From positions 1-23,400 of the IMG/VR virus record IMGVR_UViG_3300042868_001092: a stretch of DNA of 23,400 nt. One strand, written 5' to 3'. This DNA is from a virus. The stretch's first letter is position 1. Each line of letters opens with the position of its first letter. Shown here piece after piece: positions 21,576 through 23,400 of the stretch. The position numbers and the translations under genes are program-made. The notes below the pieces were generated by a model. It worked only from the letters and a program-made list of their open reading frames with translations. It was not told the DNA's origin and made no database searches.

Positions 21576-21953
21576 TTATGGTTTAAAGTGGTTGACTAAG
21601 TGAATGATACTGGAATGGTGCATTTTTAATTTTCTTCCAATATCGGTTAAAATAAATCCATTTTCTCTAGCTGCTTTTGAAAATTCTACCCTACGCTTAA
21701 CAGTTTCGTATTTACGATTGTTTTCTGTTAATTGCTCGTAAGTTATATTATTTTCTTTTAAATAATTAATTGTCCAATAATCTAAATCATTTTTTCCTTT
21801 AATAAATACCTTTTTTTCTTTCTCAACTACTTTTATTTTAACTCTATCTAAAGGATATCTATCAAATAATAAAGCAATTTTACCTAAATCATAATCGGTG
21901 CAATTAGTATAAATTTGGATGTATTTTAAAATACTTTTTAAATTATCGTTCAT
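21576..21953 (-). CDS. DnaA domain IV-like DNA-binding protein
   Basis: The product is 125 residues. The C-terminal DIGRKLKMHHSSIIHLVNHF (104-123) closely matches the DnaA-box-binding helix-turn-helix of bacterial DnaA (pattern IGxxxxxxxHSTVxxA). The rest lacks the AAA+ ATPase, so it is a domain-only protein. The N-terminal part contains a helical segment and a region with DLDYWTINYLKENN. It overlaps the upstream exonuclease by 11 bases and is in the replication cluster. It could mark the phage origin or compete with host DnaA. Confidence 0.6.
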   Translation of the reverse strand: MNDNLKSILKYIQIYTNCTDYDLGKIALLFDRYPLDRVKIKVVEKEKKVFIKGKNDLDYWTINYLKENNITYEQLTENNRKYETVKRRVEFSKAARENGFILTDIGRKLKMHHSSIIHLVNHFKP

Positions 21954-22584
21954 TCGTTAATTGGTTATAAAGGTTATTCATAAATTCTCCTGCTTGATTA
22001 ATCTTAGATAAAAGTAATTGCATATCTTCAATATTAGCCTCAATCCTAAAAATAAACATTTTAAGGTTATCTGCTATCTCAGGGCAATAGGAAACAAAAT
22101 CGCAAAACTCACTTTCTGTTATCATCATATCGCTTTGACATTGCCAATAGTACTGTTTGTAGTTTTTCTTAAAATATTCTTGACCTTCGATTAATCCATT
22201 GTTAATATGATTCGTATAGTTGTAAGGGCATTTAACCTGTATAATACCACCACCTTCTATTAAGCCATCAGGTGTGCCACCATACAATCCATTAATCATT
22301 TCAATATAACCGCCTGACTTTACGGTTGAACCGGTCTTACCTTCATAAAATTTAATGGCTTCGTTCTCTAATTCTAGTCCGTGATTAGTTGCATTAGAAG
22401 TAAATTCTCTTTGCACTCCTGTAAGCCTTTCAGCTAGTTTTGAGGTTAAATAATCTTTAGTAGTTGCTGCTAAATTACCAGCTTCAGACTTTAACTTGGG
22501 TTCAATCATTAAATTGTAAATCGTTGAACTTGTGATTTTACCCATCCTTTGAGTAAACCACTCTGTTGAATATTGCTCAATCAT
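21943..22584 (-). CDS. YqaJ/lambda-exonuclease-type recombination nuclease
   Basis: The product is 213 residues. STEWFTQRMGKITSSTIYNLM (6-26), the GTPDGLIEGGGIIQVKCP core (103-120) with D106, Q116 and K118, and YYWQCQSDMMIT (145-156) match YqaJ-type viral recombinases, which degrade dsDNA ends 5'-3' to expose ssDNA for annealing. The usual ExK glutamate is Gln here (QVK). It overlaps the ERF annealing gene by one base, the classic two-component recombination pair. Retained fold residues suggest it is functional, perhaps with altered metal use. Confidence 0.8.
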   Translation of the reverse strand: MIEQYSTEWFTQRMGKITSSTIYNLMIEPKLKSEAGNLAATTKDYLTSKLAERLTGVQREFTSNATNHGLELENEAIKFYEGKTGSTVKSGGYIEMINGLYGGTPDGLIEGGGIIQVKCPYNYTNHINNGLIEGQEYFKKNYKQYYWQCQSDMMITESEFCDFVSYCPEIADNLKMFIFRIEANIEDMQLLLSKINQAGEFMNNLYNQLTNER

Positions 22585-23111
22585 TATTTCATTGCTTTAA
22601 TGGTTAATAAATCTTTATCTCTTAAAACTAAGTGCGCTTTTGCTTTCTCAAATACATCCCTCTCGCCTTCGTTATACCTAGCAACTAAAGAAATCATTTG
22701 ATGGTCTGTCATAAAAGGTTTTTCAGCTTTTCCGTGGTCATTTGTAGCATCTGCATCCTTAGTATCATCAATTAAAAACAAACCATTAAGCGCATACTTT
22801 CTAGCATAACTACTGGATGCTCCGAAACTTTGTGCAATGTCCATTCCTTTACGGTTTGGCTCAATACCTGCACAAGCAGTTACATAATAGTTTTCTATAC
22901 CATCCGTGAATACTATTCTACTTTCGCAGTAAATAACTCCACCTGCTTCTTTAATTGAATCGCTGATTATTAGCTGACAATTATACTTTAAAAGTAAAGG
23001 CTTTACTGCTTCAAGAATATCCTCGCAGCTTCTGTACTTGTACTTACCAAACGCATTCGTTTGATTCTTTGGTGCTTTTAGTTCGTTTTGAATTTTGATT
23101 AAATTGCTCAT
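22584..23111 (-). CDS. erf: ERF-family single-strand annealing protein
   Basis: The product is 175 residues. FGKYKYRSCEDILEAVKPLL (21-40) and the signature GASSSYARKYALNGLFLID (97-115), followed by DTKDAD, match the ERF superfamily. These oligomers anneal complementary single strands during phage recombination and replication, working with an exonuclease encoded next door. The C-terminal tail (about 130-175) is charged and helical. Its start overlaps the upstream gene by four bases (ATGA). Confidence 0.9.
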   Translation of the reverse strand: MSNLIKIQNELKAPKNQTNAFGKYKYRSCEDILEAVKPLLLKYNCQLIISDSIKEAGGVIYCESRIVFTDGIENYYVTACAGIEPNRKGMDIAQSFGASSSYARKYALNGLFLIDDTKDADATNDHGKAEKPFMTDHQMISLVARYNEGERDVFEKAKAHLVLRDKDLLTIKAMK

Positions 23112-23383
23112 ATTAAGTTTATTAAATAGTTACAAGTTTGGGTTAATGCAGTTTTAAATTCTGCTTCAGTTATTTGCTGATAATCTTTATCAAGTGTTAG
23201 CTTGGCTATATGCTCAGGGAATCTATTTACCAATATATCTCTGCCTCCCCAGTTAGATATACCTAAATCCTCTCTAATAATAGCAAAGTAAGAATCTTGA
23301 ATAACTCCATTAATTAATTTAAAATATAATGGTAGTTCAAGTGCAATTTCGTTTTCTACTTCGGTTTTAAATTTGATTGTCAT
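23108..23383 (-). CDS. Small phage protein of unknown function
   Basis: The product is 91 residues (MTIKFKTEVENEIALELPLYFK), mixed alpha/beta with no recognised domain; NWGGRDILVNRFPEHIAKLTLDKDYQQI is its central segment. The gene directly precedes and overlaps the ERF gene (ATGA), so it is probably part of the recombination operon. Only 17 bases remain upstream in the window, so its promoter is not visible. Confidence 0.55.
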   Translation of the reverse strand: MTIKFKTEVENEIALELPLYFKLINGVIQDSYFAIIREDLGISNWGGRDILVNRFPEHIAKLTLDKDYQQITEAEFKTALTQTCNYLINLI

Positions 23384-23400
23384 AATTAAAAGTTTAAAAG

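Noticed and set aside
1-23400. CRISPR array, tRNA, integrase, lysis cassette or anti-CRISPR-like genes
   Set aside because: No repeat-spacer pattern, tRNA arms or recognisable genes of these types were found by reading; short or divergent ones could still be missed.

Overview
The window is a slice of a tailed double-stranded DNA phage or prophage genome. It is strongly AT-rich and densely packed, and every supported gene lies on the minus strand, so transcription runs from position 23400 down to 1. The host is most likely a member of Bacteroidota (Flavobacteria-like). That is inferred from the protein style (capsid, XkdF-type protease, tape measure, DUF4373, HTH_39 and ERF/YqaJ types that are common in Bacteroidota phages), from the AT richness and from the lack of clear Shine-Dalgarno sites. 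No integrase, excisionase, CI-type repressor, lysis gene or tRNA is seen, so a lytic or temperate lifestyle cannot be decided here.

Layout in transcription order. (1) 23383-19167, replication and recombination: a small unknown protein, an ERF single-strand annealing protein, a YqaJ/lambda-exo-type nuclease, a DnaA domain IV-like protein, two small helix-turn-helix proteins, a DUF4373 protein and a DnaB helicase. (2) 19166-18742: the only long non-coding gap, rich in direct and inverted repeats, a candidate origin or regulatory region. (3) 18741-16746: small accessory genes, a VRR-NUC nuclease, a small protein with an SSB-like C-terminal tail, an HNH nuclease and a 59-residue MazG-like protein. 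(4) 16759-12107: a tightly overlapping operon encoding a ParB-fold protein, a TET-associated-type glycosyltransferase, a TET/JBP-type 2OG-Fe(II) dioxygenase, a sigma-like protein, a small membrane protein, a GT4-type glycosyltransferase, a small unknown protein and a class I SAM methyltransferase. (5) 12116-10582: the small and large terminase subunits. (6) 10550-1: morphogenesis genes, in the order possible tail chaperone, neck-like protein, two large tail-tip proteins, tape measure, XkdF-like protease, scaffold, major capsid, tail-tube-like protein, a small structural protein and a portal cut by the window edge.

The most interesting feature is block 4. A JBP/TET-like oxidase overlaps a TAGT-like glycosyltransferase, with a ParB-like protein immediately upstream. 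Together they look like a post-replicative DNA base hypermodification pathway, in which a pyrimidine is hydroxylated and then glycosylated. The second glycosyltransferase and the methyltransferase could elaborate the product. No cytosine C5 methyltransferase or hydroxymethyl-dUMP synthesis gene is visible in the window, so thymine in the DNA is a plausible substrate, giving something resembling base J. This remains an inference.

Other points of interest are GC-rich hairpins placed just upstream of structural-gene starts, which may set capsid, tube and portal stoichiometry, and a late gene order in which the portal comes last, after the tail genes and capsid.
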